In this document: positions 31,128 through 39,370 of the stretch, in pieces
Position numbering within the stretch: position 1 is the stretch's first letter
Layout of the letters: each line of letters starts with the position of its first letter
NCBI RefSeq assembly: GCF_900104635.1
Contig: NZ_FNWC01000007.1
Location: forward strand, 2,814,401-2,878,400
Reading direction: 5' to 3'
Length of the DNA stretch: 64,000 nt
Source of the DNA: Coprococcus phoceensis
GTDB lineage: Bacteria > Bacillota > Clostridia > Lachnospirales > Lachnospiraceae
Translations under genes and position numbers: made by a program
The notes under the pieces: generated by a model
Seen by the model: only the letters and a program-made list of their open reading frames with translations
Told to the model about the DNA's origin: nothing
The model's database searches: none

Positions 31128-32241
31128 CAATAATTCCCCCCCTCGTTAGTTCTTCTCTGCACAAATTGAGCGCAGCTTCAATCACCTTATCCATATCATA
31201 ATATTTGTAGCTTCCCAAACGCCCTCCAAATATCACATTCCTCTCCTTCTTTGCAAGCTCCTGATACTGCTCAAACAGCCGATTGTTCTGCTCATCATTT
31301 ACCGGATAATACGGTTCCATTCCCACTTTCCATTCCAGCGAATACTCTCTTGAAATAACCGTTTTTTCCTGCATTCCAAATTCAAAATGCTTGTGCTCGA
31401 TAATACGCGTATACGGAACCTCTCTTTCCGTATAATTCACAACTGCATTTCCCTGATAGTTGTCCGTATTCAATACTTCTGTCTCAAATCTTACCGAACG
31501 ATACTGAAGCGCCCCCAACTGATAGGAAAAATACTCATCAATCATGCCTGTGAACACAGTCTTTTCTGCAATGTCCGGATTTTCCTTGATAAAGGAAAAA
31601 TAGTCCGTATCGGTCTTCACCGGGATCCCATCCAGCATCTTTTCCACGATTCTTGTGTATCCGCCAATGGGAATTCCCTGAAAACGGTCATTAAAATAAT
31701 TGTTGTCATAGGTAAAACGCACCGGCAAACGGCGAATAATAAATGCCGGAAGTTCCTTACACTCTCTTCCCCACTGTTTTTCGGTGTACCCCTTTACCAG
31801 TTTTTCAAACACATCTTTTCCGACAAGAGACAGTCCCTGCTCTTCTAGATTCTTTGGCTCTGTAATTCCCGTCTCAGCCACCTGCTGCGCAATCTTTTCT
31901 TTCGCCTCCTGTGGCGTTTTGATCCCCCACATTTTGCTGAATGTATTCATATTAAACGGCAAATTATAAAGTTCATCTTTGTAAACAGCAATCGGCGAAT
32001 TGATATAATGATTAAATTCTGCAAACTGATTGATATAATCCCACACCTCTTTATTGGACGTGTGGAAAATATGTGCTCCATACTTGTGCACCTGAATTCC
32101 TTCTATTTCTTCACAATAAATATTTCCGGCAATGTGATTTCGTTTTTCAATCACAAGGCATTTTTTTCCACTTTTCTTTGCTTCATGTGCGAAAACTGCA
32201 CCAAAAAGTCCTGCTCCCACAATCAAATAATCGTATTTCAT
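31081..32241 (-). CDS. glf: UDP-galactopyranose mutase
   Basis: An FAD enzyme interconverting UDP-galactopyranose and UDP-galactofuranose, the donor for galactofuranose in surface glycans. The 386-residue protein has the dinucleotide motif VGAGLFGAVFAHEAKKSG, HKYGAHIFHTSNKEVW, and the substrate-site segments QWGRECKELPAFIIRRLPVR and FGGRLGSYKYYDMD. It is about 19 residues longer than typical Glf; the extra tail is encoded where the MATE gene begins. A TTGCGA/TAAAAT promoter precedes it. No galactofuranosyltransferase is in the window. Confidence 0.95.
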   Translation of the reverse strand: MKYDYLIVGAGLFGAVFAHEAKKSGKKCLVIEKRNHIAGNIYCEEIEGIQVHKYGAHIFHTSNKEVWDYINQFAEFNHYINSPIAVYKDELYNLPFNMNTFSKMWGIKTPQEAKEKIAQQVAETGITEPKNLEEQGLSLVGKDVFEKLVKGYTEKQWGRECKELPAFIIRRLPVRFTYDNNYFNDRFQGIPIGGYTRIVEKMLDGIPVKTDTDYFSFIKENPDIAEKTVFTGMIDEYFSYQLGALQYRSVRFETEVLNTDNYQGNAVVNYTEREVPYTRIIEHKHFEFGMQEKTVISREYSLEWKVGMEPYYPVNDEQNNRLFEQYQELAKKERNVIFGGRLGSYKYYDMDKVIEAALNLCREELTRGGIIDGKGYDSRKSCKSDF

Positions 32242-32275
32242 ATTTTTTCTCCATTATTTTGTCTTATCTCTCCCC

Positions 32276-32345
32276 ATTTTAGACAATTCAGCTTAGAATC
32301 GCAATATTTTTCTCCATTGATTTTCCCTTTTTATTGCACTAAAAT
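32276..32345. promoter_or_regulatory. Divergent promoters for glf and the LUD gene
   Basis: Minus strand: TTGCGA (plus 32299-32304), 17 bp, TAAAAT (plus 32276-32281), toward glf. Plus strand: TTGATT (32317-32322), 17 bp, TAAAAT (32340-32345), toward the LUD-domain gene. The two are closely packed back to back. Confidence 0.6.
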
Positions 32346-32375
32346 AGTATTTAGAAAATTAGGAGGTGTTATTTT

Positions 32376-33011
32376 ATGGGTGCAAAACAACAAGCTTACA
32401 AAAAACTTGCAGATACCATGATCAAAAATTTTTCCCAAAGAAATATCGAGGCTTTCTATTGTGATGATCGAAATCAAGCAGTTTCATTGGCAATGGAAAT
32501 GATGAAAGATGGCAATACCGTCGGTTTTGGCGGTTCTGAGACATTGAACGAAATCGGAATTTTAGATACAATCAAGAATTCTTCTTTGACTTTAATTGAC
32601 CGGAATACTGCAAAGACTCCGGAAGAGAAAAAAGAGATGTATTTTAAAAATGCGATGGCAGATTATTTTTTGATGAGTTCCAACGCCGTTACGATTGACG
32701 GAGAGTTAATCAATATCGACGGTAACGGTAACCGCGTTGCCTGTCTCATTCACGGTCCGGAGCACGTCATCCTCATTGTCGGGATGAACAAAGTAGTCAC
32801 AGATGTAGAATCCGGAGTTGCCCGCGTCAGAAACATCGCTTCCCCTGCAAATGCCGCTCGTCTCGGAACAAGAACTCCTTGTGGCGCAGTCGGACATTGT
32901 GGCAACTGCAATTCTCCTGACTGTATGTGCTGTCAGGTTGTCATTACAAGACACTCCAGACACACCGGAAGAATCAAAGTTATCTTAGTTGGCGAAGAAT
33001 TAGGTTATTAA
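32376..33011 (+). CDS. LUD (lactate utilisation, LutC-like) domain protein
   Basis: A 211-residue DUF162/LUD-domain protein. The core GNTVGFGGSETLNEIG and the NVTTGVNAVTxDG-like segment (MSSNAVTIDGELINIDGNG), plus KVVTDVESGVARVRNIASPANA, match the family. The C terminus adds a Cys-rich stretch (CGAVGHCGNCNSPDCMCC), as in many anaerobe members. LutC-type proteins act in lactate oxidation, but single LUD genes without LutA/LutB, as here, have no defined role. AGGAGG supports the start. It is the only plus-strand gene within the spmA-spmB interruption. Confidence 0.85.
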   Translation: MGAKQQAYKKLADTMIKNFSQRNIEAFYCDDRNQAVSLAMEMMKDGNTVGFGGSETLNEIGILDTIKNSSLTLIDRNTAKTPEEKKEMYFKNAMADYFLMSSNAVTIDGELINIDGNGNRVACLIHGPEHVILIVGMNKVVTDVESGVARVRNIASPANAARLGTRTPCGAVGHCGNCNSPDCMCCQVVITRHSRHTGRIKVILVGEELGY

Positions 33012-33020
33012 GAATTTCTT

Positions 33021-33061
33021 AAAGGGGACGTAGTAAAATTGAATTTTACTACGTCCCCTTT
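33021..33061. repeat. Family-1 palindrome, copy 3
   Basis: AAAGGGGACGTAGTAAAATT, G, and its exact mirror: a 41-bp perfect palindrome between the convergent LUD and kinase-fusion genes. It ends CCCCTTTT, so it can act as a terminator for the LUD gene. Confidence 0.92.
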
Positions 33062-33069
33062 TGAATGTT

Positions 33070-34692
33070 TTAACAATATTTTTGAATGATTTCCTGCATT
33101 TTATCAAACTGCTGTTCCATCTCGTCCACCAGTTTGAACTGTGTGCGGGCGCGAACCAGATTGTGTTCCAGATACGCTGTTTTAAAGTAAGTGTCTCCCT
33201 GAAGATAATCTGTCAGGAAACGGATTCCACACTCTAATGTCATCAGTCTTGCCCCCCAAGGCAAGCTTTCTTTTTCTTCCTGTGTCAACACATCACCAGT
33301 ACCTTCCAAATAGCCTTTTACATATGTGTCATACAGAGAAATATCAAAGTGAACCAAATCCAGATCCTTCTCATCTTCCGCCGCTGTGGCAGCACCAAAG
33401 CGAATCGAATCTCCGAAGTCATTTGCCGCAAGACCAGGCATAATTGTATCTAAATCGATAATACAAAGTCCTTTTCCAGTCTTGGCATCAAATAAAATAT
33501 TATTTAATTTTGTATCATTATGTGTAACACGCAACGGAAGTGTTCCCTCTTCCTGCTGTTTTACAAGCACTCCACAGTCCTCTTTTCTGTTTAATGCAAA
33601 CTCAATTTCTTTCTTGCAGGAAGCTGCTCTGTTCTTAATATCACGCTTTAACGACATCTGGAATGCCTCAAATCGTTTTACCGTATTGTGGAAATCCGGG
33701 ATTGTCTCATTCAACTCAGACGCCGGATAATTGCCAAGCTGTTTTAAGAAATGCCCGAAACTGTTTCCTGACTGATAGAACTGTTCCGGTTTCTCCACAA
33801 ACTGGAAACATACCGAGTCATGGATGAAATGATAGCTTCTCCAAGGTTGTCCCTCGTTATCCTCAAAATATGTACACCCATTCTTTGTCTTAATCGCAGC
33901 AAGTGTCTCCCTATCCGGATCACCGCCTTCTTCTCGAATCACATTTCTCAAATACTCAGTCACACGGAAAATATTTTCCATAACTCCGGCAGGATCTTTG
34001 AATACATTGTTATTTACTCTCTGCAAAATATAACACAACTCATCTTCTCCATCTACCGGCATATATACTGCATATGTCTCATTGATATGTCCTTCACCAA
34101 ATGGCTTTACATAGCTGCACTGTGTTCCAAAACCAAACGCATACAATGCATCTTCAAGATTTCTGTTCTTGCCTACTCCATCTATCTTTCTTCTAGTCGA
34201 AAATACAACTTCGCCCTCTTCTACTTTTCTCTTTGACTCAATTGTACAGTTCGCCTTTACCACACTTCCAAGACCGATATGTGCGCCGCATCCCACAAAA
34301 GAATCATGATCCACTACAGCGCCACTGTTTACCAAAACACCATGCTCAATCACAGTATTTGTATTCACTACCGCATTCTGCATAATAAAACTTCCCTCGC
34401 CAATCTTTGCACTCGGGCTTACTACTGCAGACGGATGAATAATTGCCGGAACATTGTATCCAGCCTCCATCAATTGTTCTGTCCAATACAGACGCATTCC
34501 ATTATCCCCAAGACCTGCCACTGCAGTGTCATACTTTTCCAGAAATGCTTTGTAATCACAGCATTTCCCTATAATATCTGTTCCTATAACAGCATCATCT
34601 AAAAAGACAACCTCTTCATATCCAAGTATTTTTGCCGTCTCCTGAATCATATGACCAAATCCGCCAGCACCTAAAATCAATAAATTCTTCAT
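33070..34692 (-). CDS. Fusion: NeuD-like acyltransferase plus sugar kinase-like phosphotransferase
   Basis: A 540-residue two-domain protein. Residues 1-205 resemble NeuD/PglD sugar O-acyltransferases: a Rossmann-like start (LLILGAGGFGHMIQETAKIL) and a left-handed beta-helix of hexapeptides (IIHPSAVVSPSAKIGEGSFI and following). Residues 206-540 resemble aminoglycoside-phosphotransferase-fold sugar kinases, closest in pattern to N-acetylhexosamine kinase (NahK): VTHNDTKLNNILFD catalytic loop and CIIDLDTIMPG metal-binding loop. It may phosphorylate an amino sugar and acylate a sugar in one pathway; the combination is inferred, not known. It lies alone between a repeat and the spmA region. Confidence 0.78.
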   Translation of the reverse strand: MKNLLILGAGGFGHMIQETAKILGYEEVVFLDDAVIGTDIIGKCCDYKAFLEKYDTAVAGLGDNGMRLYWTEQLMEAGYNVPAIIHPSAVVSPSAKIGEGSFIMQNAVVNTNTVIEHGVLVNSGAVVDHDSFVGCGAHIGLGSVVKANCTIESKRKVEEGEVVFSTRRKIDGVGKNRNLEDALYAFGFGTQCSYVKPFGEGHINETYAVYMPVDGEDELCYILQRVNNNVFKDPAGVMENIFRVTEYLRNVIREEGGDPDRETLAAIKTKNGCTYFEDNEGQPWRSYHFIHDSVCFQFVEKPEQFYQSGNSFGHFLKQLGNYPASELNETIPDFHNTVKRFEAFQMSLKRDIKNRAASCKKEIEFALNRKEDCGVLVKQQEEGTLPLRVTHNDTKLNNILFDAKTGKGLCIIDLDTIMPGLAANDFGDSIRFGAATAAEDEKDLDLVHFDISLYDTYVKGYLEGTGDVLTQEEKESLPWGARLMTLECGIRFLTDYLQGDTYFKTAYLEHNLVRARTQFKLVDEMEQQFDKMQEIIQKYC

Positions 34693-34830
34693 CGTAATCT
34701 TCTATGAGCAAATCCGCTCATGCTTCCCCTTTCACTATAATTTTTCTTCATTATAACATTTGTATCTGCTTCTGTCTCCCTTTTCATAAAATAATATTGG
34801 GTTTAGTTTTATTCATTTCATACCACTTAT

Positions 34831-34864
34831 TGAGCGTATTGTAAACATACAACTTTTACGCTCA
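34831..34864. other. Unexplained hairpin downstream of spmA
   Basis: TGAGCGTA pairs with TACGCTCA, and inside it TTGTA pairs with TACAA around AACA. Neither flank is T-rich enough for a classical terminator. It sits in the 190-bp gap between spmA and the kinase-fusion gene, at one edge of the block that separates spmA from spmB. Nothing else is evident in the gap. Confidence 0.5.
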
Positions 34865-34882
34865 AAACATTTCTTAAAATTT

Positions 34883-35470
34883 TCAAACTCTTCGCCTTTT
34901 TCCCATCACCACCGCAAACACCACACCCACAGCCGTACTGATCGTTGTCGCCACAATCCCAGCACCTACAATCCCAGCCGGGTTCACACTTCCATATTGG
35001 CTGCGATATGCGATAATATTAATCGGTATCAACTGTAATGAGGAAATATTCAGGATTAAAAATGTACACATATCCCGGCTTGCAATTGTCTTATCCCGAT
35101 TCGGATTGATTTCCTGAAGGCTCTTCATCGCCATTAATCCTGCCGGTGTCGCTGCCCAGCCAAGTCCCAGAAAATTAGCAATCATATTTGTTGTAATATG
35201 TTCATTCGCTTTATGCCCTCTTGGAATATCAGGGAACAAAATCCGCACAATCGGCTGGATTTTTCTCGATGCTGCCTTAATGATTCCTGCCTTTGTTGCT
35301 ATTTCCATCAAACCGACCCAAAAAGACATCACTCCCATCATCGTAATACAAAGCGTCACTGCCTCCTTAGAAGAATCCAATGCCGCATTCGTAATTTCCG
35401 GCATCTTTCCGTTAAATGCTCCAAACAAAATTCCAATTACAATCATACCTGCCCAAAGGTAATTTAGCAT
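34883..35470 (-). CDS. spmA: Spore maturation protein A
   Basis: A 195-residue membrane protein of the same Gate family as SpmB. Recognisable are NYLWAGMIVIGILFGAFNGK, SFWVGLMEIATKAGIIK, IQPIVRILFPDIPRGH and NMIANFLGLGWAATPAGLMA. The chosen ATG at 35470 gives the usual length; the ATG one codon earlier is an alternative. The open frame continues upstream to 35566 into repeat sequence. Its normal partner spmB is displaced by more than 5 kb. Confidence 0.92.
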   Translation of the reverse strand: MLNYLWAGMIVIGILFGAFNGKMPEITNAALDSSKEAVTLCITMMGVMSFWVGLMEIATKAGIIKAASRKIQPIVRILFPDIPRGHKANEHITTNMIANFLGLGWAATPAGLMAMKSLQEINPNRDKTIASRDMCTFLILNISSLQLIPINIIAYRSQYGSVNPAGIVGAGIVATTISTAVGVVFAVVMGKRRRV

Positions 35471-35523
35471 CATTTCACCACATTTATTTTTTATAAAATG
35501 TATGCAGGAGGTTTTCAACTTAT

Positions 35524-35611
35524 GTTCCTGTTCACACCACGCCATTCGCAGTAAATGAATCCTCATGTAAACATGAACTCATTTGCTATTGACTGATGTG
35601 TGAGCTGTAAC
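35524..35611. repeat. Family-2 palindromic repeat, long copy
   Basis: An 88-bp imperfect palindrome with ends GTTCCTGTTCACAC and GTGTGAGCTGTAAC and a central hairpin TCATG-TAAA-CATGA. On the minus strand it contains CACATCAGTCAATAGCAAAT, matching the short copy at 12082-12129. It overlaps the last 10 codons and stop of the MoxR gene. Confidence 0.8.
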
Positions 35612-37090
35612 CAAATTATCAATCCGGTTCAGTATATTCTTTCTCTTCTCATCAAATAGCAGATTCTTGTTATATTGATAATAACGCTTGCACTCATAAT
35701 TTTGCAAAAACTGTACGCTGTAAAAATTAGTGTTGAGCTCTGTCACAAACACGGTCATCTCCTGACTATTACCAAATGCAATCTCCATAAAATCAAATCC
35801 ATACTCCAACATTTGTCCTGCCGCATCCAGTTCTTTTTGATACGCCTCATTTTCTTTGGCAAATTCCTTTTTCACAAGTTCAAATGCCGCTTCATGTTCC
35901 GGATTTCCTGCTTCTTTTAGTAACTTTTCATATTGCTCCAATTTCTCAATTGTCTGCTTCAACGCATACCCTTCTTCACGATTTAGTATTTTTGCTTTTT
36001 TCTTTGAATTCAATGTCTGCTCCATCTCCTCGCAAATCTGTTTCAGAGATAGTGACCCACTTTTATAGCCCTTCAGTTTTTCAAACAGAACCGTGATGCT
36101 CGCTTCTTTCTTGTATGTCTGTCGAAATGCCTCTACTGTCTTTGCAAGTACAAGACTTACAACACTTAACTTTTCATCAAACGATGCATGTCCGACTTTT
36201 TTCACAAGAATCGGATCGATTTTTCCCTGCATCACCTGTTCAATCTGGTAATCTGCCTGATATTTATAATAAAGCTCCAAATAATTTGCAAAATCTTTTG
36301 CTATCTTCGGATACTGAATATACTGCACTACAACCTCCCAGTCTACTGTGATTTCGAGTTTTTCATATACCTGAATCAGACGTGATAAATCCTCCCATCC
36401 TCGCGGAGTTGCAAACAACATTCCATCCACAGTTGTCTCCATCTGATAGAAATATGCCACTCTCGTTGTCAGATAAGAAATCACCGCCGGATGAATATCC
36501 TGCACATACGCATATTCTTTCCAAACCGAAAAATCCGGCTCCACCTCAATTTTCTTCACACGATCCATAGTCACCACGTCAAACTCACGCACTGATTTGT
36601 TATATTCTGGTGGGTTTCCCGCAGCCACAATAATCCACCCTTCCGGAATGGCATGATTTCCAAATGTTTTATATTGAAGGAACTGAAGCATCGCCGGCGC
36701 CAATGTCTCCGAAACACAGTTGATCTCGTCGATAAACAAAATTCCTTCTTTGAGGCCACTTTCTTCAATTTTATTGTACACCGATGCAACAATTTCGCTC
36801 ATTGTATATTCCGTCACTGAATATTCATTTCCATCATATATGTGCGTTGAGATAAACGGAAGCCCGATAGCGCTCTGTCTCGTATGGTGCGTAATTGTAT
36901 ATGCGACAAGACCAATTTCACACTCTTTAGAAATCTGCTCCATGATCTGCGTTTTTCCAATTCCCGGCGCCCCAATCAGAAAAATCGGCCGCTGTCTCTG
37001 CGATGGAATCTCATAATTTCCTTCTTCATCCTTCAACAAATATGCCTCTATTGCATGTTTTATTTCCTGTTTTGCTCTCTTTATATTCAT
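35579..37090 (-). CDS. MoxR-type AAA+ ATPase
   Basis: A 503-residue AAA+ protein with Walker A GAPGIGKTQ (about residues 40-48), Walker B ILFIDEIN, the sensor region IIVAAGNPPEYNKSV, and a DRVKKIEVEP arginine-finger area. A Lys/Glu-rich helical C terminus follows. MoxR ATPases work with VWA-domain partners as chaperone-like remodelers; the VWA partner is the gene immediately upstream, sharing an ATGA overlap, so start 37090 is used. The final residues VTAHTSVNSK and the stop are encoded by the family-2 repeat, suggesting the original C terminus was replaced. Confidence 0.85.
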   Translation of the reverse strand: MNIKRAKQEIKHAIEAYLLKDEEGNYEIPSQRQRPIFLIGAPGIGKTQIMEQISKECEIGLVAYTITHHTRQSAIGLPFISTHIYDGNEYSVTEYTMSEIVASVYNKIEESGLKEGILFIDEINCVSETLAPAMLQFLQYKTFGNHAIPEGWIIVAAGNPPEYNKSVREFDVVTMDRVKKIEVEPDFSVWKEYAYVQDIHPAVISYLTTRVAYFYQMETTVDGMLFATPRGWEDLSRLIQVYEKLEITVDWEVVVQYIQYPKIAKDFANYLELYYKYQADYQIEQVMQGKIDPILVKKVGHASFDEKLSVVSLVLAKTVEAFRQTYKKEASITVLFEKLKGYKSGSLSLKQICEEMEQTLNSKKKAKILNREEGYALKQTIEKLEQYEKLLKEAGNPEHEAAFELVKKEFAKENEAYQKELDAAGQMLEYGFDFMEIAFGNSQEMTVFVTELNTNFYSVQFLQNYECKRYYQYNKNLLFDEKRKNILNRIDNLVTAHTSVNSK

Positions 37091-38412
37091 TCTATTCTTT
37101 TTTCCTCCAACTCTTCCGGTTCTATAATCAGTTTTATCGCCCAAACCGGCACATCTACATCCCGATAATCTTCTTTTAGAAATACAAATGCAACCTCATA
37201 GTTTGGACGCTTTTCCGGAAATGTTCCATACCCATCCGTAAAATAAATTAACCCTTTTAATCTGTGAAATGCTTTCGCCTTTAGCAATTGGTTGACATAT
37301 CCAAACACCGGACGAAAATCCGTCCCTCCAAATCCTTTTACCTCAAAATGCTCCATATATTCATCCAATTCCTGCCGATTTGTAATCACTACATCCGACT
37401 GTACTTTATCATCGCACTGAATGACATGTACATTTATTTTTCGAAAGAAACTTTCTGATTTACCCAAAATATTGAACGTTTCCTCCAGAAATTTTTTTAT
37501 TAACTCTTCTTTACAAGACATCGATGTGTCAATCGCAATGACAAAATCTTCAATTTTACGCAATTCTTTTGTTTCCTGTGGCTCAATCAACGGCATATTC
37601 CCGTACATTTCCATTCCGTAATTATAAAAAATATAATCAAAGCTATCCTGATCCACCTGCATTTCCTCTTTTAAAATCGCAAACTTTTCCAAAAACTTTC
37701 GATAGTCATATCGGTTACGATTTTCAATCTGTACTTGATTTAAAATATTTTCCGCATTCTCAGAAGCCTCCTTTGAAAATGTCTCCATCTCCGTCTGCAA
37801 TTTCTCATTTTGCTCTTTCCACTTTTTCTCCCGCTCCACGCATTTTTCAGGGGGCACATTCTCGTTCCACAAAACATGATCATCCACAAAAAATTCTTCC
37901 TGCATTTTTCCACAATGCTCTTCTTCTAAATGCATCCCCAGCAATTCCCGGTACACCCCTTTTGGCGTCAACACTTCCATCTTTTCTCTCAATTTTTGGT
38001 AAACTCCCTTTCGATATGGAGGCACATATTTGCGGACACTGTGCTCATTGAGTTCATCTATGATTGACTCCACAACAATATCACAAGCTAGATTCCAATA
38101 CTGTTCATCCGCATGGTCCGGCTGTTTCAAATGCCCGAAAAGACAGTGAAAAATCATATGAAGATACGCACGGTTTACTTGCACCGGCGTCCTCTGGTAC
38201 AGCCCAATCAGATAGTCTGGATAAAAATAAACTGTAAATCCATCCGTCCCAATACCGGAAATCTTCGTGTCCGGCAGAAACTCAAATCCACTTAAAATCA
38301 CATCAAAAAAGCGCATGGACAAATATAGCTCATTCCGTGCATTTTTCAAAATATCTATGCAAATCTCGATTTTCTCCAGTTCTTTTTGCTGTTGTTTTTG
38401 AATCGGGTTCAT
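37087..38412 (-). CDS. VWA-like DUF2201 putative metallopeptidase
   Basis: A 441-residue protein. The N-terminal half has a zinc-site-like motif HMIFHCLFGHL, followed by CDIVVESIIDEL, as in DUF2201 N-terminal domains. The C-terminal part is VWA-like, with the partial MIDAS DTSMS (FVIAIDTSMSC), KGFGGTDFRPVF and LIYFTDGYGTFP. A charged region with EREKKWKEQNEKLQTEMETF separates the halves. It overlaps both neighbours by 4 nt (ATGA) and most likely forms a complex with the MoxR ATPase. Biological target unknown. Confidence 0.82.
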   Translation of the reverse strand: MNPIQKQQQKELEKIEICIDILKNARNELYLSMRFFDVILSGFEFLPDTKISGIGTDGFTVYFYPDYLIGLYQRTPVQVNRAYLHMIFHCLFGHLKQPDHADEQYWNLACDIVVESIIDELNEHSVRKYVPPYRKGVYQKLREKMEVLTPKGVYRELLGMHLEEEHCGKMQEEFFVDDHVLWNENVPPEKCVEREKKWKEQNEKLQTEMETFSKEASENAENILNQVQIENRNRYDYRKFLEKFAILKEEMQVDQDSFDYIFYNYGMEMYGNMPLIEPQETKELRKIEDFVIAIDTSMSCKEELIKKFLEETFNILGKSESFFRKINVHVIQCDDKVQSDVVITNRQELDEYMEHFEVKGFGGTDFRPVFGYVNQLLKAKAFHRLKGLIYFTDGYGTFPEKRPNYEVAFVFLKEDYRDVDVPVWAIKLIIEPEELEEKRIE

Positions 38413-39326
38413 AGTTCAAATATCTTCCTTTTCGCTTGAAATTTCTGACGCCTTAACTCCATCAGATAGCTTGTAAGTTCCACTCTGTTTTTTTTATTAA
38501 CCTGCTCGATTAAATACTCCAGCGTCTTTTGCTCTGAAATACAATGCTCTGCCAAAAATTTACATTCTTTCTCCCGCATCTCTTCCGCTGCCCATTTTAT
38601 GCATGTTTCAATGTGCTCCTTCAAAAAGCTTATATATTTTTTCTTTGCCTTCTCACTTAACTGATACGGATATAAAAGCCTTCCGAACACAAGCCGAAAT
38701 AACGTATCTTCATATTCCCTTCCTTTTGCCCATTCAAACCGCTCATCGTACAGATGAAACTGAAGTTCTTGCCGAACAAAACAATTCCGGTACATCATAC
38801 CACTGCCATGCGTGTGTGTCTCCAAAATCCTCGCAGGCGTATTTTCGACCGCCTCCTCAAAAAACTCTGGGAATATCAGTTTCGCTTCCCCCTGTTTACT
38901 GTGATAAAAAATTGTCTGCTCCTCTGGAAGTTCCATCAAAAGCTCACGCAGACAAGACCTCTCATTCTCCACAAAAGTCACATCAATCTCCCTCACCTTG
39001 TGACACCCCGTAAATGCTCCCGCACCGATATCTTTCAACGTATTGTAAAATTGTATTCTCCTTAAATCGCGGCAATTGTAAAATGCATATCGCCCAATTT
39101 TTTTAATAGAGTTTGGAAGGATGATTTCTTCAATCGGGGACGTAGTAAAATTTAATTTTACTACGTCCCCGATTGGTTGCGAAAATGCATAATCTCCTAT
39201 CTCCGTCACCTCAAATCCATCAATTTTTTCTGGTACTTCTATAGCCATACTATTCCAAAAAGCTCCTGTAATTCGGGCTTTGTTGTCATTTACTTTATAC
39301 TCATACTTTTGAAAATCTTTTTCCAT
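38409..39326 (-). CDS. BspA-type leucine-rich repeat protein with in-frame palindrome insertion
   Basis: A 305-residue protein with no signal peptide. Residues about 10-110 contain LRR_5 (BspA-like) repeats such as VTEIGDYAFSQ, EEIILPNSIKKIGRYAFYNC and LKDIGAGAFTGCHKVREID; the rest is charged and helical and not recognised. One repeat is interrupted by IGDVVKLNFTTSPI, which is the translation of a 45-bp family-1 palindrome (39131-39175, 15 codons). First gene of the coupled LRR/DUF2201/MoxR operon. It may present a target to the VWA/ATPase pair. Confidence 0.8.
   Translation of the reverse strand: MEKDFQKYEYKVNDNKARITGAFWNSMAIEVPEKIDGFEVTEIGDYAFSQPIGDVVKLNFTTSPIEEIILPNSIKKIGRYAFYNCRDLRRIQFYNTLKDIGAGAFTGCHKVREIDVTFVENERSCLRELLMELPEEQTIFYHSKQGEAKLIFPEFFEEAVENTPARILETHTHGSGMMYRNCFVRQELQFHLYDERFEWAKGREYEDTLFRLVFGRLLYPYQLSEKAKKKYISFLKEHIETCIKWAAEEMREKECKFLAEHCISEQKTLEYLIEQVNKKNRVELTSYLMELRRQKFQAKRKIFEL
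39131..39175. repeat. Family-1 palindrome, copy 4 (inside the LRR gene)
   Basis: CAATCGGGGACGTAGTAAAA continues as TT, a central T, and its exact mirror: 22-bp arms, 45 bp in total, so reading frame is preserved. It is the only intragenic copy in the window. Confidence 0.95.
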
Positions 39327-39370
39327 TTTATTATTTTACCTCTAAAAATTTTTCAAAAAACTACAAATTT

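Noticed and set aside
34831..34864. Intrinsic terminator of spmA
   Set aside because: The stem is long but neither strand shows the T-run expected after it, so it is listed as an unexplained hairpin only.
39137..39173. Frameshift or assembly error in the LRR gene from the palindrome
   Set aside because: The insertion is a multiple of three, the frame continues with correct LRR sequence, and the same element recurs elsewhere.
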